Source: Syntrophaceae bacterium UBA7520 (GTDB lineage: Bacteria; Desulfobacterota; Syntrophia; Syntrophales; Smithellaceae). From it: a stretch of DNA of 36,564 nt. Of this stretch, positions 6,564 through 18,399 are shown one piece after another. Within the stretch, counting starts at the first letter, position 1; each line of letters starts with the position of its first letter. The position numbers and the translations under genes were made by a program. The notes under the pieces were generated by a model. It saw nothing but the letters and a program-made list of their open reading frames with translations, was not told the origin of the DNA and searched no databases. Location of the stretch: NCBI GenBank assembly GCA_002478265.1, contig DLNC01000013.1, positions 1-36,564 of the forward strand, given 5' to 3'.

Positions 6564-7976
6564 TTACTTTTTGTTCGATTGTCGCCAGATTTTCATTTTT
6601 TCCGCTTCTTTTATCAGATCGTCCCGGAAATCAGGATGCGCGATGCTGATTATCTTTTCGGCGCGCATCCAGGTGGGGCAGGCGGTAAGTTTTACCGCGC
6701 CGTATTCCGTGACGATGTAATCCACCATCTGTCTGGGAATGGTCACGATAGAACCAAGCGGTAACTGGGGCGTAATGCGCGACTTTGTTTCGCCTTTGCT
6801 GTCGGTATGGGTCGAGGCCAGACAGATGAAGCTCTTGCCTTTTTTCGACCATTGGGCGCCTAATACAAAATCCCACATTCCGCCGTTTCCCGAAACCTGT
6901 CCCATACCGCTGCTTTCCGCGTTGACCTGCGAAAAAAGATCGACTTCTATCGCGTTGTTAATGCTTACCATATTGTCAATTTGAGCGATTATCCTGGGAT
7001 CATTGGTGTAGTTTACCGGATAGGAGGCAAGAGCGGGATTATTATGCATGAAATCATACATGCGCTTTGATCCGATGGCGAAGGTATAGGAACATTTGAA
7101 GCGGTCGATGTTCTTTTTTGATCCGTTCATTCTTCCCGATTCAATCATGTCCACGTACGCGTCGACAAACATTTCCGTATGCCCCCCCAGGTTTTTGAGA
7201 TCTGAAGCGGCAATCAGTTTTCCCACCATATTCGGCATGCCGCCGATGCCCAGCTGGATGCAGCATCCGTCGTAGATGTATTTCATGACATGCGCGGCGA
7301 TTTGCTGTTCCACTTTCGAGGGCTCCACCTGCGGCGCGTCATAAAGCAACTGGTCCGGCGGCGCTTCCACGATGTAGTCCACGCGTGAAATATGTACGGA
7401 TTCTTCATTCCCGCCCAGGCAGGTAGGCGTGTTGGGATTTACCTCGACGATAACAATATCGGCGGACTGAATTTTTGCCGATGTTTCGGAATTCTGGGGA
7501 CCAAGATTGAAATAACCCGCCTCGTTCATGGGGCCGACCTGCATCATGGCAATCCATTTGGCTTTCCCTTTTTTGGCAGGATCATTATAGTAGACCGAAC
7601 GGTAATCACGGGTCAGGTTTTCATTGGGGTCCTGAGTCAGCAGCTCCCGGTAGTAAAACGGGCCGCGGTGATAAAGGATAGGGCAGTAATATGTCGGCTG
7701 TACAAACGCGTGGAGCATCCGCGTCAGCTTGCTCCATTGCCAGTCGATATAAGTAAAGCTCTCTGGATGATTGACAACTTCCGGCACGGGAGGAACCGTA
7801 ACCGCGGTGAAAACCTCGACGTCACGGAGTTCGCCGGCGCGGGCGGCCAGCGCCTTGTCCAGGATTATGGGTTTGCCGTTAAAAAATCCATAATCAACAA
7901 TGTCGCCGGAATTTACGATCTTTACGGCTTTTTCCGGCGATACCAGTTTGGTTTTGTAATCTTGAGTGTAACTCAT
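6564..7976 (-). CDS. Acetyl-CoA hydrolase/transferase family CoA-transferase
   Basis: This 470-residue enzyme belongs to the family of 4-hydroxybutyrate and butyryl-CoA:acetate CoA-transferases and succinyl-CoA:acetate transferase. The CoA-binding/oxyanion segment GIGGMPNMV (243-251) is followed by HTEMF with E268, the expected catalytic glutamate that forms the glutamyl-CoA thioester. A C-terminal GNGGMWDFVLGA and PLGSIVTIPR segment is also typical. It would move CoA between acyl groups and acetate in the cytoplasm, a step in fatty-acid fermentation or syntrophic oxidation. The acyl substrate cannot be told from sequence. A clear GGAGG lies seven bases before the ATG. It stands alone between two hairpins and is likely monocistronic. 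Confidence 0.88.
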   Translation of the reverse strand: MSYTQDYKTKLVSPEKAVKIVNSGDIVDYGFFNGKPIILDKALAARAGELRDVEVFTAVTVPPVPEVVNHPESFTYIDWQWSKLTRMLHAFVQPTYYCPILYHRGPFYYRELLTQDPNENLTRDYRSVYYNDPAKKGKAKWIAMMQVGPMNEAGYFNLGPQNSETSAKIQSADIVIVEVNPNTPTCLGGNEESVHISRVDYIVEAPPDQLLYDAPQVEPSKVEQQIAAHVMKYIYDGCCIQLGIGGMPNMVGKLIAASDLKNLGGHTEMFVDAYVDMIESGRMNGSKKNIDRFKCSYTFAIGSKRMYDFMHNNPALASYPVNYTNDPRIIAQIDNMVSINNAIEVDLFSQVNAESSGMGQVSGNGGMWDFVLGAQWSKKGKSFICLASTHTDSKGETKSRITPQLPLGSIVTIPRQMVDYIVTEYGAVKLTACPTWMRAEKIISIAHPDFRDDLIKEAEKMKIWRQSNKK

Positions 7977-8013
7977 AACTTGCCTCCATATCTCTTTGTA
8001 TTGGAATAAACAT

Positions 8014-8037
8014 AAAAAGGCCTTAAGCGACCTTTTT
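8014..8037 (-). terminator. Rho-independent terminator after carB
   Basis: On the minus strand AAAAAGGTC-GCTTAA-GGCCTTTTT forms a 9-bp stem with one wobble pair and a T tail. It lies about 120 bases past the carB stop and before the CoA-transferase start, so it separates the two units. The A/T-flanked stem would also work on the plus strand, but no plus-strand gene ends here. Confidence 0.6.
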
Positions 8038-8158
8038 TATTTTTAATTAAGGTTAAAAGATGATTTTTTAATACAAGCGGACTTGGTGTTGCGGTGTTTC
8101 TAGCGCCGATATTTGCAGCTGTGGAACATCAGTGACTGCCAGGTGGGCTGTGTATAAA

Positions 8159-11359
<3,201 letters not shown>

Positions 11360-11402
11360 GCTTGTTTTCAATCCTTGATTAAGTATTTATTCCCGTAAAA
11401 TT

Positions 11403-11810
11403 TTATTTTTTGTATTCGGCGTCAACTGTTATACCGATGCCGCCGCGCACAGCAAATTGCGCGCTTACCTTGCACCAGCGCGGCTTTAGCGCGGCCACCA
11501 GGTCATCCAGAATGATATTAGTCACATGCTCGTGAAAAACACCCTCGTTGCGGAAAGACCACAGATAAAGCTTGAGCGATTTTGATTCGAGGATTTTTTT
11601 ATCGGGGATATACTCGATTTTTATTTTGGCAAAATCCGGCTGGCCGGTCATCGGGCAGATACAGGTGAATTCATCACTTGTCAATGTGACCGTATAGTCA
11701 CGCCGGTGGTGATTGGGAAAAGTCTCCAGTTTTCGTGATGGTTTTGCCTTTTTGCCCGAGCCCAGCAGGGTGAGGCCGGTCAGATCGTTTTTATTGGTGC
11801 TATTTGCCAC
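11403..11810 (-). CDS. queF: NADPH-dependent 7-cyano-7-deazaguanine reductase
   Basis: This is a 135-residue unimodular QueF, which reduces preQ0 to preQ1 in queuosine synthesis. The catalytic cysteine sits in CPMTGQPDF (C52), and the QueF motif ESKSLKLY follows at 75-82. The FHEHV segment (92-96) and a basic N-terminus complete the family pattern. Length is normal for the short, T-fold, YkvM-like form. It lies 43 bases upstream of carB on the same strand and may share its transcript, but there is no functional link. No other queuosine gene is seen nearby. Confidence 0.95.
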   Translation of the reverse strand: MANSTNKNDLTGLTLLGSGKKAKPSRKLETFPNHHRRDYTVTLTSDEFTCICPMTGQPDFAKIKIEYIPDKKILESKSLKLYLWSFRNEGVFHEHVTNIILDDLVAALKPRWCKVSAQFAVRGGIGITVDAEYKK

Positions 11811-11948
11811 GATTTTCCCCTGGATTCCAAAGAGTGCAATTGTTTACCGGAAGTTGGCGTTTATTTCAAGATATTTGTCGGACAAAAAAGTATCGCTTTG
11901 CGCGCGGTTTTTGTGCTAAATTTACAGACAAATTCAGAGGAGGAAAAT

Positions 11949-12131
11949 ATGGCCGAAAATAAAACGCCCGTTCCCGAAAATACCTGGAAGTGCTCAAACT
12001 GCGGCAACACCGTGGTGGAAATCAAACCGCCGGAGGTTTGCCCCGCCTGCAAGCAGAAATGCGAATTCTTAAACGTGACCTGTTATCAGCCCGACTGCGG
12101 CTTTACGGGAATGGATAAGCGGCTGAAATAG
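11949..12131 (+). CDS. Rubredoxin-like small metal-binding protein
   Basis: The 60-residue protein has WKCSNCG (C15, C18) and CPAC (C31, C34), the two knuckles of a rubredoxin or rubrerythrin-type Fe(Cys)4 or zinc site. Three more cysteines (C38, C45, C50) sit in KCEFLNVTCYQPDCGFTG. The first knuckle has the W-K-C-x-x-C-G form of rubredoxin-like domains. AGAGGAGG lies five to seven bases before the ATG at 11949; earlier in-frame starts lack a site. It is divergent from queF. The last ten codons and stop are copied at 18400-18431. Electron transfer is possible; a structural zinc role is equally likely. Confidence 0.8.
   Translation: MAENKTPVPENTWKCSNCGNTVVEIKPPEVCPACKQKCEFLNVTCYQPDCGFTGMDKRLK
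12097..12128. repeat. 32-bp direct repeat, left copy
   Basis: GCGGCTTTACGGGAATGGA is followed by TAAGCGGCTGAAA, at the 3' end of the rubredoxin-like gene. It matches 18400-18431 at 30 of 32 positions in the same orientation. A repeat at a gene's 3' end with a second copy at the far side of an accessory block resembles an integration-site duplication, but no integrase is present. Confidence 0.85.
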
Positions 12132-12258
12132 GTCATTTTTTATTTATTGAAAAAGTTTTATTAAACGGTAAAAAACTTAAAGAAAAAAGCATCTGTTTCA
12201 CCATGTGAGTCAATAATTTTCTGACAGGTTATTTACCGGATGTGATTAATTTAAATTA

Positions 12259-12287
12259 TTGTCACAAAAACATGTGCCGATTATAAT
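12259..12287 (+). promoter_or_regulatory. Sigma70-like promoter for the coiled-coil zinc-ribbon gene
   Basis: TTGTCA (12259-12264) is followed after exactly 17 bases by TATAAT (12282-12287). The predicted start lies about 35 bases before the ATG at 12329, which has a strong AGGAGGAG site. Confidence 0.75.
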
Positions 12288-12328
12288 CAATAAAAAAATA
12301 TAGGGATACATCGCAGGAGGAGATTTCT

Positions 12329-12769
12329 ATGTCAGAGTTCTTGGACAAAGTTAAACAGGGAATAAGCAAAGGTGTAACAACGGCGAGAGTTAAATCAAAA
12401 GAGCTTATCGATGTGACCAGGCTCAAAAACCAAATATCAATACTGGAGAAGAAAAAACAGGATTTAATAGAAGAATTAGGCGGCATTGTTTACGCGATGT
12501 TTTTGAAAAATAATATTGATGTAAATACAATTCAGGAAAAGGGGAGTTTCATAAAAAAAATAGACGGTCAAATGGATGCCCTGCGGCTTGAGATTGCAGA
12601 TGTTCAGAAAAAAGCAAAAGAATCATTAAGCGAAAGCATATCCCTGGAGAAGGTGCCCGCATCGGATAAACCGGTAAATGCCGCTGCAGATGGAAGCTTC
12701 TGCGGGCAGTGCCATGAAGAGCTGGAAGCCGGGGCCAAGTTCTGCGCCAATTGCGGCGAAAAAGTATAA
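12329..12769 (+). CDS. Coiled-coil protein with C-terminal zinc ribbon
   Basis: This 146-residue protein starts MSEFLDKVKQGISKGVTT, a pattern I know from small zinc-ribbon proteins in anaerobes. Residues about 25-105 are strongly helical, with heptad-like leucine and isoleucine spacing around KNQISILEKKKQDLIEELG, so a coiled coil is likely. A flexible segment leads to the ribbon C125-x2-C128-x10-C139-x2-C142 (FCGQCHEELEAGAKFCANCG). No membrane segment or signal peptide is found. The same ribbon type recurs in two further genes of this block. The partner and role are unknown; an adaptor or scaffold is a guess from architecture. Confidence 0.8.
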   Translation: MSEFLDKVKQGISKGVTTARVKSKELIDVTRLKNQISILEKKKQDLIEELGGIVYAMFLKNNIDVNTIQEKGSFIKKIDGQMDALRLEIADVQKKAKESLSESISLEKVPASDKPVNAAADGSFCGQCHEELEAGAKFCANCGEKV

Positions 12770-12889
12770 TAAAAAGCAATCCTTTTTTCAGGTGAATTGC
12801 TGAATTCTCCACAGATGGTAAATAACGACAAAAACATTCATCTTCCATAAACAGGCTATAATTACAGACACTTTTTAATGAAGATGGGC

Positions 12890-12918
12890 TTGACATAGCA
12901 GAATGCCTTTTTTATAAT
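12890..12918 (+). promoter_or_regulatory. Perfect-consensus sigma70 promoter for the TPR/exported-protein operon
   Basis: TTGACA (12890-12895), a 17-base spacer and TATAAT (12913-12918) are a full consensus match. The start would be near 12925, with a ~25-base leader to the TTG start at 12951. This is the strongest promoter I see in the window. Confidence 0.8.
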
Positions 12919-12950
12919 TCTAAATACTTGAAAGCGTTAAAGGAAGATAA

Positions 12951-13685
12951 TTGTCCCCTATCCGGTTTTATTCTTTAGCAGAGAGTGTCCGTAATCAATT
13001 CAACCTCTCCCCGATTCCTTTTCCTGTGAGCTCAGGGCGTGAAAACGAAATATTCACCCCCCAAGGTGTGTGTTTGGATCTTTTGCTCGACGAGCTGGAA
13101 GATTATCTGAGAGCGCATCCCGAAGAAAAGTTTTTCTATAAAGAGGCGGGCTCAAAGCTCGCCGCCCTGGAAGGCATCCGTCAGGGTGAAGACGGCTTCC
13201 ACGAACAGGCCGCGCACTATTTTGAACTGGGGCTCGCGCTGGATCCCGAAAACCTCGCACTGCGGTGCAACTACGCCCTCGCGCTTCAAAGCTCCGGCCG
13301 AAACGATGAGGCCATGCGGCAATACCGGTTTTTAATTGGTCAGCCTGCCGTATCCGGTCAATTCCTCGTTTTGATTCCGGCGGCAAAACTTTTTCTGGAT
13401 TGCGGCGACCCGGTCACGGCGCATCAGATTCTCAAGCACTGCGCTTCTTTCATGCCGGTGGATAACGAGTTCTGGGAGCTTTATGCCGAAGCCAGGCAAC
13501 GCTGTGGAATCAAACCGTGGACAGCACCCGGACAAAAAAAATATCTTAGCGCGGCAAACCCTGCTGTAATACCAGAGCCGCAGGAGAAAGAAAAAGTTTC
13601 TGCGAAGAAAAATTTCTGCCCCGCCTGCGGGAATCGCCTCAAGCCCGAAGCCAGATTCTGCGGAGGGTGCGGCCGTGCGCTGTAG
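12951..13685 (+). CDS. TPR protein with C-terminal zinc ribbon
   Basis: This is a 244-residue protein. The start is TTG, chosen because AAAGGAAG lies four bases upstream and the consensus promoter lies just before it. Residues about 60-180 contain TPR-like helical pairs (HYFELGLALDPENLALRCNYALALQSSGRNDEAM is the clearest: G-x-A-L-x-x-x-P, A-L-x-x-x-G). The C-terminus holds C223-x2-C226-x10-C237-x2-C240, the same ribbon as in the upstream gene. TPR domains bind peptides or proteins, so an adaptor role for the exported protein next door is plausible inference. Its last codons encode the GGAGG ribosome-binding site of the next gene, which it overlaps by 11 bases. Confidence 0.78.
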   Translation: MSPIRFYSLAESVRNQFNLSPIPFPVSSGRENEIFTPQGVCLDLLLDELEDYLRAHPEEKFFYKEAGSKLAALEGIRQGEDGFHEQAAHYFELGLALDPENLALRCNYALALQSSGRNDEAMRQYRFLIGQPAVSGQFLVLIPAAKLFLDCGDPVTAHQILKHCASFMPVDNEFWELYAEARQRCGIKPWTAPGQKKYLSAANPAVIPEPQEKEKVSAKKNFCPACGNRLKPEARFCGGCGRAL

Positions 13686-16600
13686 ATTCAAAATAAATTT
13701 CATGACCCTGACGGTGCTGATCCTTGCACAGGTTTCACATGCTGAACCTCCGCCTTCTCCGGCTCAGCTAAATATTAAACCCGTTTATGAGCACCTGCTG
13801 CTGCCGGACTCATATGTTCCGAAAGAATTTCGCATCGACAGTCCATCCGTTGCCACTAATCCTTACGATCCGCCACGTAAATACGCTTCTTTTCAGTATT
13901 TCCTTATTGAGGTTCCTCATCCGAGTATGGGTGGCAAGATTAGCGTGGACTCCAATGTCGATGATTGGATCAGGGTGACCTTATCCATAAAGAGAGTTTA
14001 TCCGCTTATACAGGACGCCAAAAGCTATTTTGCCTATACAACCTATTCTAGCTCTTTTACCAGAAAAGTGGATATTGGAGATGAAGCATTGTTTAGACCA
14101 TGGCTCGAACAACCGTGGACACCGAATAAACAGATGTTGGACAAAAAGACACACCAATGGGATTATAGAAGCACTGAAGGCATTGTCAGGATTGGAAGAG
14201 TTATTTTTTACATTGGCGTAAGAGGAAATCTTGAAATAGATCGCGTTGACGCTGATACAGGAAAGGGATTTGAAAGCTTTCAAGGGTTTGTTACCTTAAA
14301 GGACTGCCCGACCCGTGAAGAACTTGATGATAAAATGAGAAAGGTTGTTGGTGGCGTCAAATCCTATGCCAGCTCTATGGGTTGGTTGAAAGATGATCCC
14401 GAAGCGAAAATAAAAAAATCTGATACCGGTTCGGCCCCAAAAGAAGCGAACGCACAATCACGTAAAAATGATTCATCCACCATTCCTCCTGAAACAGTGC
14501 TCTTGGCTGTGGCCGCCGGTTCGATCGTCATGACGCTCGGGGCGTTTTTGCAGCTCTTCGGCATGGGTGGTTTACAGAGCCTGCAAGATATTCGCGGTAC
14601 TCTCGAAGGTCTTTTTAATTTCTCCGGCGCCGATATTACAGGCACAGAGCCTGATATACAGGAGACTCAGACCGTACAGGAAGTAGAGGTGGTGCCCAAA
14701 GAACCGCCCACTCTCGCTCTGCCCGATCCTATCCCATCGGGCTTTGAGTACCAGGGAAAAGTCTGGTATCGTCCTCCGTGGGACAAGGGTGGTCCATACT
14801 GGATGGATAAATCTGATTACGATGCCATGCGCTCCATGATGCGGCAGGGCAAGGAGTGGTCGGACCGCTGGGGCTGGGTAGATCCGGCGGAAGGCAAAGC
14901 CATGGAGGCGCAAAACGCCGAGGCCTGGAACAAATACAAATCGAATACGGATGACGATATCAAAGCCCTGACCGACCGTATCAAAGAATCCCAGGAAAAA
15001 CTCGCCCAGATCCGCGAAAAACAGGCCGAACTGGAAAGAATCGAACAGTTAAGAGAGCGCCTCGCCGAACTGGAAAAACAGCGGGTGCTGGATAATTCTT
15101 TTGCAACCTATCTTAAAGATACATGGAGTAATTACGAACAGGGTGTCAACCGGGATTTAGACGCGCTTCCCGGAGAGCTGAAGAACATGGCGCTTGCCGC
15201 CGCCCGCGAGGTGAGAGACACAACCGGGGCGCTCATTACGGCCGCACGGGACACGGCCAACGATATTTACCGGGAAGTAACCGATCCGGACAATTACAAA
15301 GCCGTCGCTAAGGCGGCGGTGGATACGGCCGAAGAGCTCATTCTTCATCCGGTGGATTCTTCGGTTAAGGTAGGTAATACCGTAAAAAGCGCCGGGCGCA
15401 CGGTTATAAACGCTACGAGCACCGCGGCAACTGTTGCGGTAGCCATTGCCTCAGATCCGGTCGGTTTTGCCGAAGCCGCCCTGGGCGTCGATAACTGGCG
15501 CAAAGTCCTTGATCCGAACGTGCCGGTGGGAGAACGTGTATGCCGCGCATTATATGGAGTCATAGATACAACTCTTAATTTTGCATCGGGGGGAACCAAG
15601 GTTGCGGTAAAGGGAGTGGAAGCCGGAATCGACGGAGTCAGGGTAATTAAAGCAGCAGACGCGGCAACCGACGCGACCAAAGCCATGAAGGGAATTGAAG
15701 CCGGTCTCGATGCAGCCAAGACAGCGGATGCGGCATCGGATGCGGCAAAAGCCGCCAAGGCGACGGACACGGCGGCAGACACAGTGCGCATCACCGCCAA
15801 GATCGATGACCCGGCGCGCGTGCAGGCCTGGGAAGCGGGCCGACTGTCGGGGCAGCAGAAAGCGGATAAACTGGCGGAGGCATTGAAGAGCGGCGATGCC
15901 GGTGAAATCAAGAAGGCACTGGTGGAGTGCCAGAAAGACAAACACGCCATCGGGGCGCTCAATAAAGGTGATGATTCCGTAAAGCTTGCCTATAATCAGA
16001 AGATGAAACAGTTTATTACCGATGACGTTGATAAGGCAGTAAAGGAAAAAATCGCTCAACGCTACGGACTGGATCCCAAAGATGTGGAAATCGTCAAGCC
16101 CACGAATCCTACCGCCAAACCGAAAATAGGCAGCGATCTTGATTTTACGGTCAAAGTAAAAGCAAAGCCCGGTGAGATTGTGCCCGATCCGAACAACCCC
16201 GGCAAATTCGTCAAGGTCGAACCGGGAGATGTTCTCTACAAAGATGTTCCGGCAAAAGACGCCCAGCAAATCTATAACAGGGAACTTTATAGCAAGGTAA
16301 CAAGCGAGCCGATTCCGACCGACCCGGAGAAATTCAAGGCGTTCCAGGCCCATGCCGACAAGTTGGCCCACGACATGGACCACGTGGCGGGACACCGCGT
16401 GGGAGCGGAATCCTACGGCGCTTCCAAGCAGGATTTAGAGGTGATTCTGCAGAAATCCGGCGGCCGGTTTACCGATCCCGAGCAGGCGGGAATGGTGGCC
16501 TCCTACAAGTCCACGCATCTTTACCAGCAGGCGGAAAATATCGCCAAAGTGGATCCCGGCAAAGCCGAAGCGCTCATTGCCGATGGCATGAGGCAGACGA

Positions 16601-16839
16601 CCAAACAATACGATAATCTGATTACCACCAGGGTAAGCGCGCTTCAAAGCCAGGGCATTGAAGCCGCAGTGGATCAGCGCCTGACGAAGGCGGTGGACAT
16701 TCTCAAACAGGTGGAAAACGGCGGCATCGCTCCGGCAAAAGCCGAAGCGTTATTGCGGAGTCAGCTGAATATGTCCAAGGACGATGTGGCCAATATGCTC
16801 GGTGGGCAACTTGCTAAACTGCATCACATGAAAGGATAA
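13675..16839 (+). CDS. Large exported multidomain protein, C-terminal nucleotidyltransferase-like motif
   Basis: This 1054-residue protein starts at GTG 13675, seven bases after GGAGGG inside the upstream gene. That start supplies a basic n-region (MRCRFK) before the hydrophobic core, with cleavage expected after SHA (residue 23). Residues 24-240 form an unrecognised exported domain. A hydrophobic segment spans about 275-297. A Trp/Pro-rich unit (WYRPPWDKGGPYW, WSDRWGW) lies near 365-400, a coiled coil near 427-475 and an Ala/Asp/Lys-rich region near 655-705. The C-terminal third carries GSDLDF (819-824), like a pol-beta nucleotidyltransferase site, then HDMDHVAGH (899-907). The layout of export signal, long stalk and small C-terminal domain recalls polymorphic toxins, but no known toxin domain is certain. 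Confidence 0.8.
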   Translation: MRCRFKINFMTLTVLILAQVSHAEPPPSPAQLNIKPVYEHLLLPDSYVPKEFRIDSPSVATNPYDPPRKYASFQYFLIEVPHPSMGGKISVDSNVDDWIRVTLSIKRVYPLIQDAKSYFAYTTYSSSFTRKVDIGDEALFRPWLEQPWTPNKQMLDKKTHQWDYRSTEGIVRIGRVIFYIGVRGNLEIDRVDADTGKGFESFQGFVTLKDCPTREELDDKMRKVVGGVKSYASSMGWLKDDPEAKIKKSDTGSAPKEANAQSRKNDSSTIPPETVLLAVAAGSIVMTLGAFLQLFGMGGLQSLQDIRGTLEGLFNFSGADITGTEPDIQETQTVQEVEVVPKEPPTLALPDPIPSGFEYQGKVWYRPPWDKGGPYWMDKSDYDAMRSMMRQGKEWSDRWGWVDPAEGKAMEAQNAEAWNKYKSNTDDDIKALTDRIKESQEKLAQIREKQAELERIEQLRERLAELEKQRVLDNSFATYLKDTWSNYEQGVNRDLDALPGELKNMALAAAREVRDTTGALITAARDTANDIYREVTDPDNYKAVAKAAVDTAEELILHPVDSSVKVGNTVKSAGRTVINATSTAATVAVAIASDPVGFAEAALGVDNWRKVLDPNVPVGERVCRALYGVIDTTLNFASGGTKVAVKGVEAGIDGVRVIKAADAATDATKAMKGIEAGLDAAKTADAASDAAKAAKATDTAADTVRITAKIDDPARVQAWEAGRLSGQQKADKLAEALKSGDAGEIKKALVECQKDKHAIGALNKGDDSVKLAYNQKMKQFITDDVDKAVKEKIAQRYGLDPKDVEIVKPTNPTAKPKIGSDLDFTVKVKAKPGEIVPDPNNPGKFVKVEPGDVLYKDVPAKDAQQIYNRELYSKVTSEPIPTDPEKFKAFQAHADKLAHDMDHVAGHRVGAESYGASKQDLEVILQKSGGRFTDPEQAGMVASYKSTHLYQQAENIAKVDPGKAEALIADGMRQTTKQYDNLITTRVSALQSQGIEAAVDQRLTKAVDILKQVENGGIAPAKAEALLRSQLNMSKDDVANMLGGQLAKLHHMKG

Positions 16840-17313
16840 ATGACCATGCTGGCTGTTTTTTTAAAAATCATATCCTATTTTTTCCTCGTCCTTTTTGTGC
16901 TGGGCGTGGTGCTGATGCTTCTGACCTGGCGCAAGGAGAAGTTCGTCAAACCGAAATGGATTATTTTCGGGCAGGTCGTCGCGCTTGTCGCGCTTGTAGT
17001 GTTTACCGCCTTGTCCCATAATCCGCTGGGCAAATGGGTATGGTTGCTGATTTTTGCCGGAGGGATTGTTGGCGGTTATTTTTACGGCCGGACGGTGCGT
17101 GTGAAACAATCCGAACGCGGCATCATGATGAACTACACACTGCCTTATGTTATTACATGGGGCGCGCTGTTGTTTATTACGCAATTTCTGACCATCAGCA
17201 CGGGGCGCGTCCCCGTCATCGTGCTGGGCCTGTGCGTGCTCAATACGGGATTAAACCTGGCGATGAACAGCAGCGTCATAGTAAATTATAACAGTTTAAA
17301 GAAAATCAAATGA
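16840..17313 (+). CDS. Small integral membrane protein
   Basis: The 157-residue protein has about five hydrophobic segments: near residues 5-28, 41-58, 66-82, 98-117 and 122-142. A basic loop (TWRKEKFVKPK) follows the first segment, placing it on the cytoplasmic side. It starts directly after the stop of the large gene (TAA-ATG); a second ATG two codons on has better spacing to the AAAGGA site. It is therefore translationally linked to the exported protein. No family is recognised. It could anchor, export or protect against its neighbour; an immunity role would fit a toxin model but is speculative. Confidence 0.75.
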   Translation: MTMLAVFLKIISYFFLVLFVLGVVLMLLTWRKEKFVKPKWIIFGQVVALVALVVFTALSHNPLGKWVWLLIFAGGIVGGYFYGRTVRVKQSERGIMMNYTLPYVITWGALLFITQFLTISTGRVPVIVLGLCVLNTGLNLAMNSSVIVNYNSLKKIK

Positions 17314-17329
17314 GATTAAGGTGGCTCAA

Positions 17330-18391
17330 ATGGTAGATGAATTAAAAAAGTGTCCCGCTTGCGGGGAAAAAATGGAGCCGGAAGATGTATTCTGCACAAA
17401 TTGTGGAAAGCCCTATGCCGAAAAGCAACCTAACCTGAAACAGTGTCCGGCCTGTGGTAAGGACGTGAAGCTTGATGCCGCGTTCTGCACACATTGCGGG
17501 AATTCTTTTGGAGAAAAAAGACAACAAACGAACACGGGCGTTTCACCATTCTCCGCGCAAATTTTGAATTTGGCCAACGATTTTCTTTTGGTGCGGGAGA
17601 CAGCCCCCGGACGGTTTGAGTTTTCTTCAGAAACGGGCGCGCGATCACCTGTGCAAAAGGTGAAGATAAAATATGAAGCCGTGGCGCAGATGGATGAACA
17701 AAAAAAACAAATAGTTTTTTGGGAAAAGATGGTGGAAAGCTCCGCAGGCATGACGGCGGGTGTTTTTGCCGAGAAAAAAGTCCAAAAGGGAATCGAGGTT
17801 GGAAAAGCAATTCACGGACAACTTTTGTTCGGCGGAAAATACGGTTTTGAATACGGCAAGCTGCGCGCTGTACTAAAAGCGATTGCCGCTGAGCATAACT
17901 GGAACTTTAAAACAGCCATATTAAAGCCGCAGCAAAACACAGGGATAAATAAGGCAAATAATGCAAGTTCAAAGAAAAGTTTTCCCTTGGTAAAAATTGG
18001 CGCGCCGGTTCTCGGCTTTCTGTTATTGGTGTTAATTGTTTATTTTTGCAGTTCGGGTGTTTCAACTCTGGGGACCCGAAGCTTTCAGGAGCAAGGCACA
18101 GTGGCCCAAGGCAAACCATTTGTTGAAACAGATAAGAATACATATAATTACGGTGACACGATCCAGGTGTTTTTCTACAACGCGCCAGGTAGCTCCGGTG
18201 ACTGGATCTGCATAATACCCGCGGGCTCACCTGATACGGGCGCCGGAAACTATAAATATCTGCCCGCCAAAAAACGCGGAGTGGTGACTTTTAAAACTCC
18301 TCAGCCCGGCAAATATGAAGTGCGCGCCTATTATAATTACAGCTCCGGCAGATATTTGGTATCAGCACGTTCTGGTTTTTCTGTTAAGTAA
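17330..18391 (+). CDS. Double zinc-ribbon membrane protein with extracytoplasmic Ig-like domain
   Basis: This 353-residue protein has two N-terminal ribbons, CPAC-x10-CTNC and CPAC-x10-CTHC (cysteines 8, 11, 22, 25 and 39, 42, 53, 56). A globular domain near 75-190 has the strand pattern of a PH-like fold (FEFSSETGARSPVQKVKIKYEAV). One transmembrane helix lies near 220-243. The outer domain (about 260-353) is beta-rich and contains YNYGDTIQVFFYNAPGSSGDW and PGKYEVRAYYNYSSG, an Ig-like module I know from other zinc-ribbon surface proteins. ATG 17330 is chosen for its AAGG site eight bases upstream; GTG 17321 is possible. It closes the plus-strand block and could join cytoplasmic adaptors to the exported protein. 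Confidence 0.8.
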   Translation: MVDELKKCPACGEKMEPEDVFCTNCGKPYAEKQPNLKQCPACGKDVKLDAAFCTHCGNSFGEKRQQTNTGVSPFSAQILNLANDFLLVRETAPGRFEFSSETGARSPVQKVKIKYEAVAQMDEQKKQIVFWEKMVESSAGMTAGVFAEKKVQKGIEVGKAIHGQLLFGGKYGFEYGKLRAVLKAIAAEHNWNFKTAILKPQQNTGINKANNASSKKSFPLVKIGAPVLGFLLLVLIVYFCSSGVSTLGTRSFQEQGTVAQGKPFVETDKNTYNYGDTIQVFFYNAPGSSGDWICIIPAGSPDTGAGNYKYLPAKKRGVVTFKTPQPGKYEVRAYYNYSSGRYLVSARSGFSVK

Positions 18392-18399
18392 CGCGAATG

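Noticed and set aside
15345..16395. Two long minus-strand frames (205 and 281 codons) opposite the large exported-protein gene
   Set aside because: They arise from the Ala/Asp/Lys-rich codons of the plus-strand gene. They have no own ribosome-binding site and no recognisable domain.
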